The translations under genes and the position numbers were made by a program. The notes below the pieces were generated by a model that saw only the letters and a list, made by a program, of their open reading frames with translations, had not been told where the DNA came from and searched no databases. From positions 124,001 through 188,000 of the forward strand of contig NZ_ATKM01000017.1 of NCBI RefSeq assembly GCF_000418555.1: DNA of 64,000 bases, written 5' to 3'. Of this stretch, positions 44,605-55,162 are shown in pieces; position 1 is the first letter of the stretch; each line of letters starts with the position of its first letter. The DNA comes from Pseudomonas sp. P818. Lineage in GTDB: Bacteria; Pseudomonadota; Gammaproteobacteria; Pseudomonadales; Pseudomonadaceae.

Positions 44605-46236
44605 TCAAAATCGGAAGGAAGCCACCTGTTTTTCCAGCGACAAAGCCAATTGCTGCAAACCTTGCGCGGTGCGCGAGGTATCAGCCACCGCCTCGCTGTT
44701 CTGCATCGACATCTGCGCGATGCGTTCGACGTTGCGCGCCACGTCCTGGCTGGCGACGGTCTGCTCGCGCAGCGCCAGGGAAATCTGATCGACCACGTCG
44801 ACCACGCGCCCGGAGGCCTGGCGAATGGCGACGATGGCATCGCCGGCCTGACTGGCCTGCTCCACGCCGCCGCTGACCTGCTGCACGCCCACCTCCATGT
44901 TGCTGACCGCGTTGCGCGTTCCCAGCTGGATCTTCTTGATCATCTCGGTGATTTCCTGGGTCGAGTTGGCGGTGCGCTGCGCCAGCAGGCGCACCTCGTC
45001 GGCCACCACGGCGAAGCCACGCCCCTGCTCGCCGGCCCGCGCCGCCTCGATGGCCGCGTTGAGCGCCAGCAGATTGGTCTGATCGGCGATTTCCTTGATC
45101 ACGTTGACGATCGAGGAGATCTGATCCGAATGCTGGCCCAGCTCGGCGATCTGCGCCGCCGCGCCCTGCACGGTGTCGGCGATGCGCTGCATGCTGGCGA
45201 GGGTTTCCTGGATGACCGCGCCACCTTCGGCCGACTGCCGGCCCGAATCGCTGGACAGCCCATGCGCCTCGTTGGCGTTGTCGGCGACGTGATTGATGCT
45301 CACGGTCAGCTCCTCCACCGTCGCCGCCATGCTAGAAGCCGCTTGCGACTGCTCCTGAGTGGAAACGGACAACTGGGTAGAGGCGCTGGAAATGTTCTGC
45401 GCCGCCTCGACCAGCTGTACGGCACCGGCACGGATCTGCCCGATCATCTCGCGCAGGCGCTGCTGCATGGTGGCGAAGGCATCGAGCAGCACACCGATCT
45501 CGTCACTTCCGGCACGCTCGATACGCGAGTCGAGCCGTCCCTGAGCGATATCACGCGCCACTTCGACAACCTGTTGCAGGCGCCCGGCGATACTGCGCGA
45601 AAGCAGAAAGGCGACGCTGACGGCCAGCGCCGTGGCGATCAGCCCGCCGACCAGCAGAATCACCAGTGACAGGGACTTGGCGGCGTTCATCGACTCAGTA
45701 CGCTGCTCCAGCAACGCCCGTTCTTCGGCCTGGATCTCGCTCAGGATACGGCGCATGGCGTCCATCTTGGCCTTGGCGCCGCCTGTCGAAATGCGTTCGA
45801 TCACGGCGTCGAAAGACTGCGTACCGGCACTGACCTGACGGCGCAGCTCCATGTAGCCCGTGATGTCTTCGCTCAACCACTGGTCATGCAGCGCCTGCAA
45901 CTCGCCGAGACGGCGCTGCTGCACAGGGTTGTCGCGGGTCAGCTGGCGCAGTTGTACCAATTTCGACTGAAACTCGCGCTCACCAGCCTCGAAGGGGCCG
46001 AGAAACTGGTCGCGCCCGGTGATGACGAATCCCCGCGCACCGGTTTCGATATTGAGCAGGCTGCCCAACAATTCGGAGGATTCGTTGACCACTTCATAAG
46101 TGTGGATGTTAAGCCGCACCGAGCTTTCGACCTGATCGAAGCCGCGCCAGGTGGACAGTACCAGCAGGAGGATGATCAGCAGAACGACACCGAACCCCGC
46201 GTACAGCTTCTGGGAGATATTGAGATTGGCAAGCAT
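44605..46236 (-). CDS. Methyl-accepting chemotaxis protein with CHASE3 sensor
   Basis: This 543-residue chemoreceptor has membrane segments at about 11-30 and 189-211, enclosing a helical sensor. The sensor has ESSELLGSLLNIETGARGFV, typical of CHASE3. A HAMP domain follows (about 212-265), then the signalling domain with the conserved hairpin tip around ADQTNLLALNAAIEAARAGE. It should transmit to CheA/CheW at the pole. The ligand is unknown. No che genes are nearby. The TGTACA-N12-TGTACA dyad lies about 95 bp upstream of the start. Confidence 0.92.
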   Translation of the reverse strand: MLANLNISQKLYAGFGVVLLIILLLVLSTWRGFDQVESSVRLNIHTYEVVNESSELLGSLLNIETGARGFVITGRDQFLGPFEAGEREFQSKLVQLRQLTRDNPVQQRRLGELQALHDQWLSEDITGYMELRRQVSAGTQSFDAVIERISTGGAKAKMDAMRRILSEIQAEERALLEQRTESMNAAKSLSLVILLVGGLIATALAVSVAFLLSRSIAGRLQQVVEVARDIAQGRLDSRIERAGSDEIGVLLDAFATMQQRLREMIGQIRAGAVQLVEAAQNISSASTQLSVSTQEQSQAASSMAATVEELTVSINHVADNANEAHGLSSDSGRQSAEGGAVIQETLASMQRIADTVQGAAAQIAELGQHSDQISSIVNVIKEIADQTNLLALNAAIEAARAGEQGRGFAVVADEVRLLAQRTANSTQEITEMIKKIQLGTRNAVSNMEVGVQQVSGGVEQASQAGDAIVAIRQASGRVVDVVDQISLALREQTVASQDVARNVERIAQMSMQNSEAVADTSRTAQGLQQLALSLEKQVASFRF

Positions 46237-46330
46237 GTGAACCTCTGAGTCGTCAGGGATGAGCGGACAGAGGTGCGTAGTTCGACCGCACCGGCTGGCA
46301 GTGCGCCATTATGCATACCGATACAATATC

Positions 46331-46354
46331 TGTACAAATAAAATTTCATGTACA
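46331..46354. promoter_or_regulatory. TGTACA-N12-TGTACA dyad upstream of the chemoreceptor gene
   Basis: Two TGTACA palindromes are separated by a 12-nt AT-rich spacer, the same layout as at 38013-38036. It lies between the acs terminator and the chemoreceptor start, so it should act on the latter. Confidence 0.55.
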
Positions 46355-46384
46355 ACTTTGCGCAGATTCTGGCAGCCGATAAAG

Positions 46385-46423
46385 AAAAACCCCGCCGGGC
46401 TTTTGGCCGGGCGGGGTTTTCGC
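46385..46423 (-). terminator. Intrinsic terminator of acs
   Basis: Arms of 11 bp (46387-46397 and 46411-46421) carry a GGG/CCG-rich inner part. On the minus strand the stem is followed by TTTTTCTTTA. It lies 17 bp after the acs stop. Confidence 0.88.
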
Positions 46424-46437
46424 AGTGCCGTTGCCGA

Positions 46438-48399
<1,962 letters not shown>

Positions 48400-48470
48400 G
48401 GAATCACCTCGGCGGGTAGTTGTTTTTGTATGGTGCCTTTTGTATCCCCCGACCCTTCGTGAGGCCATTC

Positions 48471-48502
48471 GACCATGGTCTTACCACTCTAAGACCATGG
48501 TC
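48471..48502. promoter_or_regulatory. Strong dyad operator candidate upstream of acs
   Basis: A perfect 13-bp inverted repeat (48471-48483 and 48490-48502) with a 6-nt centre. Each arm contains the palindrome GACCATGGTC, so two identical palindromes lie 22 bp apart, two helical turns. It sits 72 bp upstream of the acs start. Confidence 0.6.
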
Positions 48503-48856
48503 TCGCAACAGTTTTCCCGCGCATGCCGAGCCAATTCGGCAGCGCCATGGATACGTCGACACGGCGCAAAAAAACCCGGCACGAGGCCGTAATACTGTTC
48601 ACTTAAGGTGCTTGCGCTTGGCTCCCCTCTCCCATTTATGGGAGAGGGGTTTGGGGGAGAGGGCAGAAGACACCGCAAAACTGCCAGTTTCCCCCCTCTC
48701 CCTAACCCTCTCCCCGGAGGGGCGAGGGGACTGATCGCGTTGGACCGCTTCTTATGTGAACAGCATTACGGCACTAGGCCGGGTACAGAGGTCGACGCAG
48801 AGTCAACGGTGGGTAAAGACCGCCCCGGGTGCGTGGGCCCGGGACGGTCGTGGTGC
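48503..48856. repeat. Gene-free stretch with CTCTCCC-type repeats
   Basis: Dyads of the CTCTCCC...GGGAGAGGG family fill 48623-48729. The rest, up to the TRAP gene stop, shows no gene. A GC-rich dyad with CGTCCCGGGCCC-type sequence lies just before the stop (about 48822-48850) and may end transcription of the minus-strand TRAP gene. Confidence 0.55.
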
Positions 48857-49861
48857 TCAGGGCTGGTTCGCGGCCTGCGCGGCCTCGATCACATCAAGAC
48901 CGATCTCCGCTTCGAACTTCTTCCAGGCCGGGCGCACGGCGTCACGCCAGGCGGCGCGCTGCTCGGGCGTCAGGGTGATGATCTCGCTCTTGCCGGTGTC
49001 GAGGATGGCCTGGCGCGCTTCGGCGTTCAGCGCCTCGGCCTGCTTGTTCACCTCGACGGTCACCTCGTCGACGATCTGCTCCAGCTCGCTGCGGATGTCC
49101 GCCGGCAGGCCGTTCCAGAACTGGGTGTTGGTGATCAGCAGGTAGTTGCCGATGGCATGGTTGGACTCGGTCATGTACTTCTGCACCTCGAAGTACTTCT
49201 GCGAGTAGATGTTCGACCAGGGGTTGTCCTGGGCATTGACCACGCCGGTCTGCAGGCCCTGGTAGATCTCGGCGAAGCTCATCTTGCGCGGCACCGCGCG
49301 CAGGGCACTGTACTGCGCAGCCTGCAGGTCGGACGGCTGTACGCGGAATTTCTGCCCACGGGCATCGCTTGGCTCGACCAGCGGTTTGTTGGCGGTGAGC
49401 TGGCGCATGCCATTGAGCCAGTAGGCCAGGCCGGTGATGCCCTTGCTCTCCATCGACTTGAGTAGTGCCTTGCCCTTGCTTGAGGACTGGAAGCGCTGCG
49501 CGGCGGCAACGTCGTCGAACAGGAACATCATGTCGAACAGCTGCAGCTGCTTGGTGTACTGCTCCAGTTTGGAAGGCGCCGGCGCCAGCATCTGCACTTC
49601 GTTGAGCAGCAGCGCTTCCATTTCCTTGCCATCGCCATACAGCGATGAGTTGGCATAGACGTCGACCTTGACCTTGCCGGCCAGGCGTTCCTCCACCAGT
49701 TTCTTGAACAGCAGCGCGCCCTGGCCCTTGGGCGTGCTGTCGGCAGTGATATGGGAGAACTTGATCAGGATCGGATCGGCTGCGTGGGCCGTCAGCGCGC
49801 CAAGCAATGCGCAACCGGCGAGCACGCCGGCCAGGCCATGGCGGATGAATGAGAACTTCAT
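48857..49861 (-). CDS. TRAP transporter substrate-binding protein (DctP family)
   Basis: This 334-residue periplasmic protein has a signal peptide (cleaved after AHA, near residue 27). Features of DctP proteins are FSHITADSTPKGQGALLFKK and the QDNPWSNIYSQKY motif. It should bind a small carboxylate, with the conserved Arg in GQKFRVQPSD contacting the acid group. The frame is open 31 residues upstream, but the start at 49861 gives a clean signal sequence and has GGAGCTC upstream. The membrane partners DctQ and DctM are not in the window. It lies downstream of a LysR gene on the same strand. Confidence 0.9.
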   Translation of the reverse strand: MKFSFIRHGLAGVLAGCALLGALTAHAADPILIKFSHITADSTPKGQGALLFKKLVEERLAGKVKVDVYANSSLYGDGKEMEALLLNEVQMLAPAPSKLEQYTKQLQLFDMMFLFDDVAAAQRFQSSSKGKALLKSMESKGITGLAYWLNGMRQLTANKPLVEPSDARGQKFRVQPSDLQAAQYSALRAVPRKMSFAEIYQGLQTGVVNAQDNPWSNIYSQKYFEVQKYMTESNHAIGNYLLITNTQFWNGLPADIRSELEQIVDEVTVEVNKQAEALNAEARQAILDTGKSEIITLTPEQRAAWRDAVRPAWKKFEAEIGLDVIEAAQAANQP

Positions 49862-49979
49862 GGAGAGCTCCTGTTGTTTTTGTCTGAGCGTCGAGGGAGA
49901 AACCCCTTCGATTGGCCCGGACTCTACTGCGCCCTTGCACAAGCTGAAATTCACATTTGGACAACCAAGCCTTCGGCAT

Positions 49980-50900
49980 TCACGAAGGCAGCGTCGAAAG
50001 CCCCTCAGCCGATGAGCTGTTACGCAGGTGATCGAGCATCTGCTTCGCGGTCAGCGAAAGGCTGTCCTGATTGCGTACCGCCACCTTGAGTTCGCGCCGC
50101 GCCCAGGGATCGTGCAGCGGGATGACTCGCACATCGAGCGCCGGCAGGTAGGTGCGCACCGCCAGATCCGGCAACACGCCAACACCCATGCCGGTGTGGA
50201 TCATCCGGCAGATGGCTTCGAAACTGCGCACCTGGATGCGCAGGCGCAAGGCCACGCCCTGGCTGTGCGCCGACTGCTGCAGCAGGCTGTGCAGGGAAGC
50301 GTCCTGCTGCAGGCCGATGAAATCGAAGCCCACCGCCTCGCGCAGGAACAGGCCATCGCGCTCGGCCAGCGGATGCTCGCGCGGCGTGACCAGCACCAAC
50401 TGGTCGTGGCGGTAGGTGAATACCTGCAGGTCCTCGGCCGGCACGTGCCCGGCGAAGATGCCGATATCGGTCAGCCCCTCGCGCACGGCGCGGATGGTCT
50501 CGCTGCTGACCCGCTCCTCCAGGTCGATCTTCACCTGCGGATGCAGGCGACTGAAACTGGCCAGATCCTCGGGCAGAAACTCGATCACCGCCGAGGTGTT
50601 GGCATGGATGCGCACATGGCCCTTGACCCCTTCACTGAACTCGCTGAGGTCGGCATTGAGCTGTTCGAGGTTGTCCATCATGTTGCGCGCGTGGTGCAGC
50701 AGCGCATGACCGGCCGGGGTCAGCTCGACGCCCTTGGGCTGGCGATAGAGCAAGGCGATGCCCAGCTGGTTCTCCAGGTCGCTGACGCGCTTGCTCACTG
50801 CCGCCAGGGCCAGGTGTTCGCGCTCGGCGGCGCGGGTCAGGCTGCGCTCGTCGGCGATGGCCACGAACAGCTTGAGGGTGACGAAATCGATGCGGCGCAT
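49980..50900 (-). CDS. LysR family transcriptional regulator
   Basis: This 306-residue protein has an N-terminal helix-turn-helix (residues about 3-62, SLTRAAEREHLALAAVSKRVSDLE) and a C-terminal ligand-binding domain. The start at 50900 (MRRIDFVTLKLFVAIADE) is the family-like one. It is divergent from the CoA-transferase gene and upstream of the TRAP binding-protein gene. It likely controls both, responding to the acid or its CoA ester. Two palindromes in the 167-bp gap are candidate binding sites. Confidence 0.92.
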   Translation of the reverse strand: MRRIDFVTLKLFVAIADERSLTRAAEREHLALAAVSKRVSDLENQLGIALLYRQPKGVELTPAGHALLHHARNMMDNLEQLNADLSEFSEGVKGHVRIHANTSAVIEFLPEDLASFSRLHPQVKIDLEERVSSETIRAVREGLTDIGIFAGHVPAEDLQVFTYRHDQLVLVTPREHPLAERDGLFLREAVGFDFIGLQQDASLHSLLQQSAHSQGVALRLRIQVRSFEAICRMIHTGMGVGVLPDLAVRTYLPALDVRVIPLHDPWARRELKVAVRNQDSLSLTAKQMLDHLRNSSSAEGLSTLPS

Positions 50901-50911
50901 GGAGTCTCCAT

Positions 50912-50978
50912 TTCGTGCCTGGCGAAGCAAAGCTGCCAGAAGGCTGATTTACAGCATGCCACTTCGCGATACGCGAAG
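50912..50978. promoter_or_regulatory. Paired palindromes in the LysR/CoA-transferase gap
   Basis: A perfect 17-bp palindrome (CTTCGCG-ATA-CGCGAAG, 50962-50978) and a weaker copy (TTCG...CGAA, 50912-50926) have centres 51 bp apart. The arrangement fits the strong and weak sites of a LysR-type regulator controlling divergent genes. Confidence 0.55.
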
Positions 50979-51067
50979 CCTAGCTTGGCCATTGAGCAAT
51001 TGTCGGCACCGCGCCGCTGCGCCATTCTGCGCACCACGAGAAACGCACAGGCAAATCGGGTGCAGCC

Positions 51068-52270
51068 ATGACTCAGAGCAACACCAGCAACATGGCCCTG
51101 CAGGGGCTCAAGGTGATCGAGATGGGCCAGCTCATCGCCGGTCCCTTCGCCAGCAAGCTGCTCGGCGAATTCGGCGCCGACGTGATCAAGATCGAGCCGC
51201 CGGGCGTCGGCGACCCGCTGCGCAAGTGGCGCAAGATCAAGGACGGCACGTCGCTCTGGTGGCATGTGCAGTCGCGCAACAAGCGCTCGCTGACCCTCGA
51301 CCTGAAACAGGCCGAAGCCCAGGACATCGTGCGTAAGCTGGTGAGCGAGGCCGACGTGCTGGTGGAGAACTTCCGCCCCGGCACGCTGGAAGGCTGGGGC
51401 CTGGGTTATGACGCGCTGAAGGCGATCAACCCGCGCCTGATCATGCTGCGCATCTCCGGCTACGGGCAGACCGGCCCCTACCGCGACCTGCCCGGTTTCG
51501 GCGTGATCGGCGAAGCCATGGGCGGCCTGCGCCACCTTTCCGGTTACCCCGGCCAGGCACCGGTGCGCGTGGGCATCAGCATCGGCGACTCGCTGTCCTC
51601 GCTGTACGGCGTGATCGGCGTGCTGCTGGCCCTGCAGGAGCGGGCGCGCAGCGGCGAAGGCCAGGAAATCGACGTGGCACTGTACGAGTCGGTGTTCGCC
51701 ATGATGGAAAGCCTGATCCCCGAATACGATGCCTTCGGCTACATCCGCGAGCCGGCCGGAAGCGCCCTTCCCGGCATCACGCCGTCCAACTCCTACCCCT
51801 GCAAGGACGGCAGCTACGTGCTGATCGCCGGCAATGGCGACAGCATCTACAAGCGCCTGATGAGCCTGATCGGCCGCGACGACCTGGGCAACGACCCGCG
51901 CCTGGCGCAGAACGACGGGCGCAGCCAGCACGCCGAACTGATCGACGGCGCCATCGCCGAATGGACTGCCCAGCGTGGCCGCGATGAGGTGATCGAAGCG
52001 CTCAAGGGCGCGCGCGTGCCGGCCGGCTACCCCTACACTGCCGCCGATATCGTGCAGGACCCGCACTACCTGGCGCGGCAGATGATCGAGCAGGTGCAGA
52101 CCAGCGTCGGCCCGCTCAAGGTGCCGGGCGTACTGCCCAAACTCAGCCGCACGCCGGGCCGCATCGGCACCGGTGGCCCGCAACTGGGCGAGCACAACGA
52201 CGACATTCTCGCCGGGCTTGGCCTGAGCGACGAACAGGTCGCCGAGCTGCGCGAGCGCGGCGTCATCTGA
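51068..52270 (+). CDS. CaiB/BaiF family CoA-transferase
   Basis: This 400-residue class III CoA-transferase moves CoA from a donor thioester to a carboxylic acid through an aspartyl intermediate. Its opening (LKVIEMGQLIAGPFASKLLGEFGADVIKIEPP) is typical. The catalytic Asp is in GQEIDVALYES (about residue 200), with the C-terminal small domain following. It starts the plus-strand pair with the HMG-CoA-lyase-like gene. The substrate is unknown. Given the partner lyase, the product could be a 3-hydroxy-acyl-CoA such as HMG-CoA or a related citramalyl-type ester. Confidence 0.92.
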   Translation: MTQSNTSNMALQGLKVIEMGQLIAGPFASKLLGEFGADVIKIEPPGVGDPLRKWRKIKDGTSLWWHVQSRNKRSLTLDLKQAEAQDIVRKLVSEADVLVENFRPGTLEGWGLGYDALKAINPRLIMLRISGYGQTGPYRDLPGFGVIGEAMGGLRHLSGYPGQAPVRVGISIGDSLSSLYGVIGVLLALQERARSGEGQEIDVALYESVFAMMESLIPEYDAFGYIREPAGSALPGITPSNSYPCKDGSYVLIAGNGDSIYKRLMSLIGRDDLGNDPRLAQNDGRSQHAELIDGAIAEWTAQRGRDEVIEALKGARVPAGYPYTAADIVQDPHYLARQMIEQVQTSVGPLKVPGVLPKLSRTPGRIGTGGPQLGEHNDDILAGLGLSDEQVAELRERGVI

Positions 52271-52291
52271 GCCACGCGGAATGGATAGTCC

Positions 52292-52349
52292 GTAGCCCGG
52301 ATGCAATCCGGGGATTGCCGACGTATTTCCCGGATTGCATCCGGGCTAC
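52292..52349. repeat. Inverted repeat pair between the CoA-transferase and lyase genes
   Basis: A GTAGCCCGGATGCAATCC unit and its reverse copy form a hairpin inside what is probably one transcript. A GTAGGGTGGA-type half-unit follows at about 52367. Confidence 0.65.
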
Positions 52350-52466
52350 AAAGGCTGCTGAGTACCCGTAGGGTGGACAACGCGAAGCTTGTCCACCACC
52401 CACCCCATAGAAGCTGGTGCGCACAGGGCATGCTACGTCGCTTGCCGCTCATCTTGAGGATTTACC

Positions 52467-53402
52467 ATGAGCAAACGCCTTTACATCCAGGACGTCGCCA
52501 CCCGCGACGGCTTCCAGATCGAAGCATCCTTCGTACCCACCGAAGACAAGATCGCCCTGATCGATCGCCTGTCACACACCGGCCTGGCCAAGATCGAGGT
52601 CACCTCCTTCACCTCGCCCAAGGCGATCCCCAACCTGCGTGATGCCGAGGAAGTGATGCGCGGCATCCAGCGCGTGGCGGGCGTCGAATACACGGTGCTG
52701 GTGCCCAACGTGCGCGGCTGCGAGCGCGCGCTGTCGTGCCAGGTGGACGAAATCAACCTGGTGATGTCGGCCAGCGACACCCATGGCCTGGCCAACCTGC
52801 GCATGACGCCGGAGCAGTCGCTGGTGCAGTTCGCCGAGATCATCGAGGTAACGCGTGGCAGCGGCGTATTCATCAACGCCTCGCTGTCGACCACCTTCGG
52901 CTGCCCCTTCGAGGGCGAGGTGCCCGAGGCCCGCGTGCATGAGCTGACCGAGCGATTGCTGGAAATTGGCGTGCAGGGCGTGACCCTGTGCGATACCACC
53001 GGCATGGCCGACCCGGCCCAGGTCGAGCGCATCTGCCGCGAGTCGCTGCAACGCTGGCCCGAAGCGGTATTCACCGCGCACTTTCACAACACCCGCGGCA
53101 TGGGCCTGGCCAATGCCCTGGCGGCGCTGAAGGCCGGCATCGACCGCTTCGACGCCTCGCTTGGCGGTCTCGGTGGCTGCCCCTACGCGCCGGGTGCCAG
53201 TGGCAATATCTGCACCGAGGACCTGGTGCACATGTTCCAGCGCATGGGCCTGGAGACGGGCGTGAACCTCGATGCCCTGCTCGAAGCCGCCGCCACCCTG
53301 CCCGGGCTGATTGGCCACGACGTGCCCGGCGCCATCCTCAAGGCGGGCAAAGCGGATCGCCGCTACCCGAAACCGAAGTGGATGCAGGAAGCCGGGCTCT
53401 GA
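52467..53402 (+). CDS. HMG-CoA lyase family protein
   Basis: This 311-residue TIM-barrel lyase cleaves 3-hydroxy-3-methylglutaryl-CoA or a similar 3-hydroxyacyl-CoA. Family features are RDGFQIE at 13-19 (Arg and Asp ligand region), the metal His pair in HFHNTRG, and the catalytic Cys in GLGGCPYAPGASGN. True mvaB enzymes of the leucine pathway look similar, but this gene is not beside liu genes. It follows a CoA-transferase gene and a LysR locus instead, suggesting a different acid substrate. It starts at the ATG at 52467 after GAGGAT. Confidence 0.88.
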   Translation: MSKRLYIQDVATRDGFQIEASFVPTEDKIALIDRLSHTGLAKIEVTSFTSPKAIPNLRDAEEVMRGIQRVAGVEYTVLVPNVRGCERALSCQVDEINLVMSASDTHGLANLRMTPEQSLVQFAEIIEVTRGSGVFINASLSTTFGCPFEGEVPEARVHELTERLLEIGVQGVTLCDTTGMADPAQVERICRESLQRWPEAVFTAHFHNTRGMGLANALAALKAGIDRFDASLGGLGGCPYAPGASGNICTEDLVHMFQRMGLETGVNLDALLEAAATLPGLIGHDVPGAILKAGKADRRYPKPKWMQEAGL

Positions 53403-53430
53403 ATTCGTGTCGTCAGATTGAGCAAAAAAA

Positions 53431-53451
53431 GGGCGACCAAATTGGTCGCCC
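53431..53451. terminator. Perfect hairpin after the lyase gene
   Basis: A 9-bp perfect stem with a 3-nt loop lies 28 bp after the lyase stop. The A-run precedes the stem on the plus strand, so the T-run follows it only on the minus strand. As a plus-strand stop it would be Rho-dependent or bidirectional at best. Confidence 0.5.
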
Positions 53452-53631
53452 GCCCATTCAAGGCATTCCTCGAAAGGAATGCGGAAACGCTTGCACCCAT
53501 ATCACGCAGGATGATCGGGACGCGCTCAGTGTCGCCGTGCCTCGCCACCCTGCCTATTGCACCAAGGTCGTAGGGCAACGGCCAAATGGCAGGTCATACT
53601 CCGCCGGTACATCGCCGGCCCAGGAGACGCC

Positions 53632-54192
53632 ATGAACCCCGAGCATCTCGCCCTGTTGCAGCAGGCACCCGCCAGCACCCATGTCGATGACACCTGGGCC
53701 AGGCTTTGCTGCGAACAGGCCCTGCTGGCGGTCGAGGAAGGCTGTTACGCAGTCGGCGCCTTGCTGGTGGATGAGGCAGGTGAACTGCTATGCAGCGGCC
53801 GCAACCAGGTGTTCGCCTCCGCCTATGCCAGCGCCGCCCACGCCGAGATGCAGGTGCTCGACCAGCTTGAAAGAGAACATGCGCAGGTCGACCGCCGAGG
53901 TCTGACGCTCTACGTCAGCCTCGAACCCTGCCTGATGTGCTACGGCCGTATTCTGTTGGCCGGCATCAGCCGCGTGCGCTATCTGGCACGCGACCGCGAC
54001 GGCGGCTTCGCCCTGCGCCACGGGCGCTTGCCACCGGCCTGGGCCAATCTCGCCTCAGGCCTTTCGGTGGTTCAGGCCGAGGTCGATCGCTACTGGCTCG
54101 ACCTGACCGAGCATGCCATCAGCCGTCTGCAGGATCGCCAAACCTTGCGCCAGCGCGTCGTCCAGGCCTGGCACGGTCAGCAGCGAGACTGA
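53632..54192 (+). CDS. Nucleoside/cytidine-type deaminase
   Basis: This 186-residue zinc deaminase has HAEMQ (zinc His and proton-shuttling Glu) and, 38 residues later, PCLMC (the Cys pair). These are the marks of the cytidine/deoxycytidylate deaminase superfamily. Its length and the extra C-terminal helix (ISRLQDRQTLRQRVVQ) differ from tRNA adenosine deaminase TadA, so it more likely acts on a free base or nucleoside. The start at 53632 has CAGGAGA upstream; the frame is open 25 residues earlier but is not family-like there. It stands alone. Confidence 0.85.
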   Translation: MNPEHLALLQQAPASTHVDDTWARLCCEQALLAVEEGCYAVGALLVDEAGELLCSGRNQVFASAYASAAHAEMQVLDQLEREHAQVDRRGLTLYVSLEPCLMCYGRILLAGISRVRYLARDRDGGFALRHGRLPPAWANLASGLSVVQAEVDRYWLDLTEHAISRLQDRQTLRQRVVQAWHGQQRD

Positions 54193-54479
54193 CAGGCCGG
54201 CCCCGGCAGTTAGTTGCTGGCTAGCTGAAAAGCAGGCGCTGCTGCGCCAAACCTGTCACATCGGTCGCAGGCGTTGCTGGCTAAATGCCTCGGCAGATTT
54301 TAGAATCGCCGGCGCAGGAAGCACCCCGCACCCGTCTCCCGGGTTGGCGTCATGGATCGACTCATCAAGCGCTTCGCCCAGCACGCGCAACAACATCCTA
54401 AGCGTCTCATCTCGTGGAAGTGTCCGGCGGTCTCCTGCCCGTTACAGGCTCGCCCTGCCCATTTTCAAACGAGATTCGT

Positions 54480-55148
54480 ATGAACAAGATCCTTACCGCC
54501 AGCCTTGCCGGCATGCTCGTGTTGCTCGCCGGCTGCGCCACCGAAAGCTCGCGCACCCTCGAAGTCGCCAAGGTCAACACCGCCACCAGCGCCTACAGCG
54601 GCCCGCGCAGCCCTATCGCCGTCGGCAAGTTCGATAACCGTTCCAGCTATCTGCGCGGCATTTTCAGCGACAGCGTCGACCGCCTTGGCGGGCAGGCCAA
54701 AACCATCCTGATCACCCACCTGCAGCAGTCCAACCGCTTCAACGTGCTGGACCGCGACAACCTCAGCGAGCTGCAGCAGGAGTCGGGTTTCTCCAAGCAG
54801 GCTCAGCAGATCAAGGGCGCCAACTTCGTGGTCACCGGTGACGTGACCGAGTTCGGCCGCAAGGAAGTCGGCGACCACCAGCTGTTCGGCATCCTCGGCC
54901 GCGGCAAGCAGCAGATCGCCTATGCCAAGGTCAACCTCAACATCGTCGATGTGGCCACTTCCGAGGTGGTGTATTCCAGCCAGGGCGCCGGCGAATACGC
55001 CCTGTCGAACCGCGAGATCATCGGCTTCGGCGGCACCGCCAGCTACGACTCCACCCTCAATGGCAAGGTGCTCGACCTGGCGATTCGCGAGGCGGTGAAC
55101 ACCCTGGTCAATGGCATGGACAGCGGCGCCTGGCGCCCGGTCAAGTGA
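54480..55148 (+). CDS. CsgG family outer membrane lipoprotein
   Basis: This 222-residue protein has a lipoprotein signal (MNKILTASLAGMLVLLAGC, lipid-modified Cys19) and a CsgG-like domain (SPIAVGKFDNRSS, then NRFNVLDRDNLSELQQES). CsgG proper is the curli secretion pore, but this short form lacks the companion csg genes. It belongs to a three-lipoprotein operon with DUF4810 and DUF799 proteins, a set conserved in Neisseria and many Proteobacteria. The complex probably sits in the outer membrane facing the periplasm. No ligand is known. Confidence 0.9.
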   Translation: MNKILTASLAGMLVLLAGCATESSRTLEVAKVNTATSAYSGPRSPIAVGKFDNRSSYLRGIFSDSVDRLGGQAKTILITHLQQSNRFNVLDRDNLSELQQESGFSKQAQQIKGANFVVTGDVTEFGRKEVGDHQLFGILGRGKQQIAYAKVNLNIVDVATSEVVYSSQGAGEYALSNREIIGFGGTASYDSTLNGKVLDLAIREAVNTLVNGMDSGAWRPVK

Positions 55149-55162
55149 GCGAGGAACGAACG

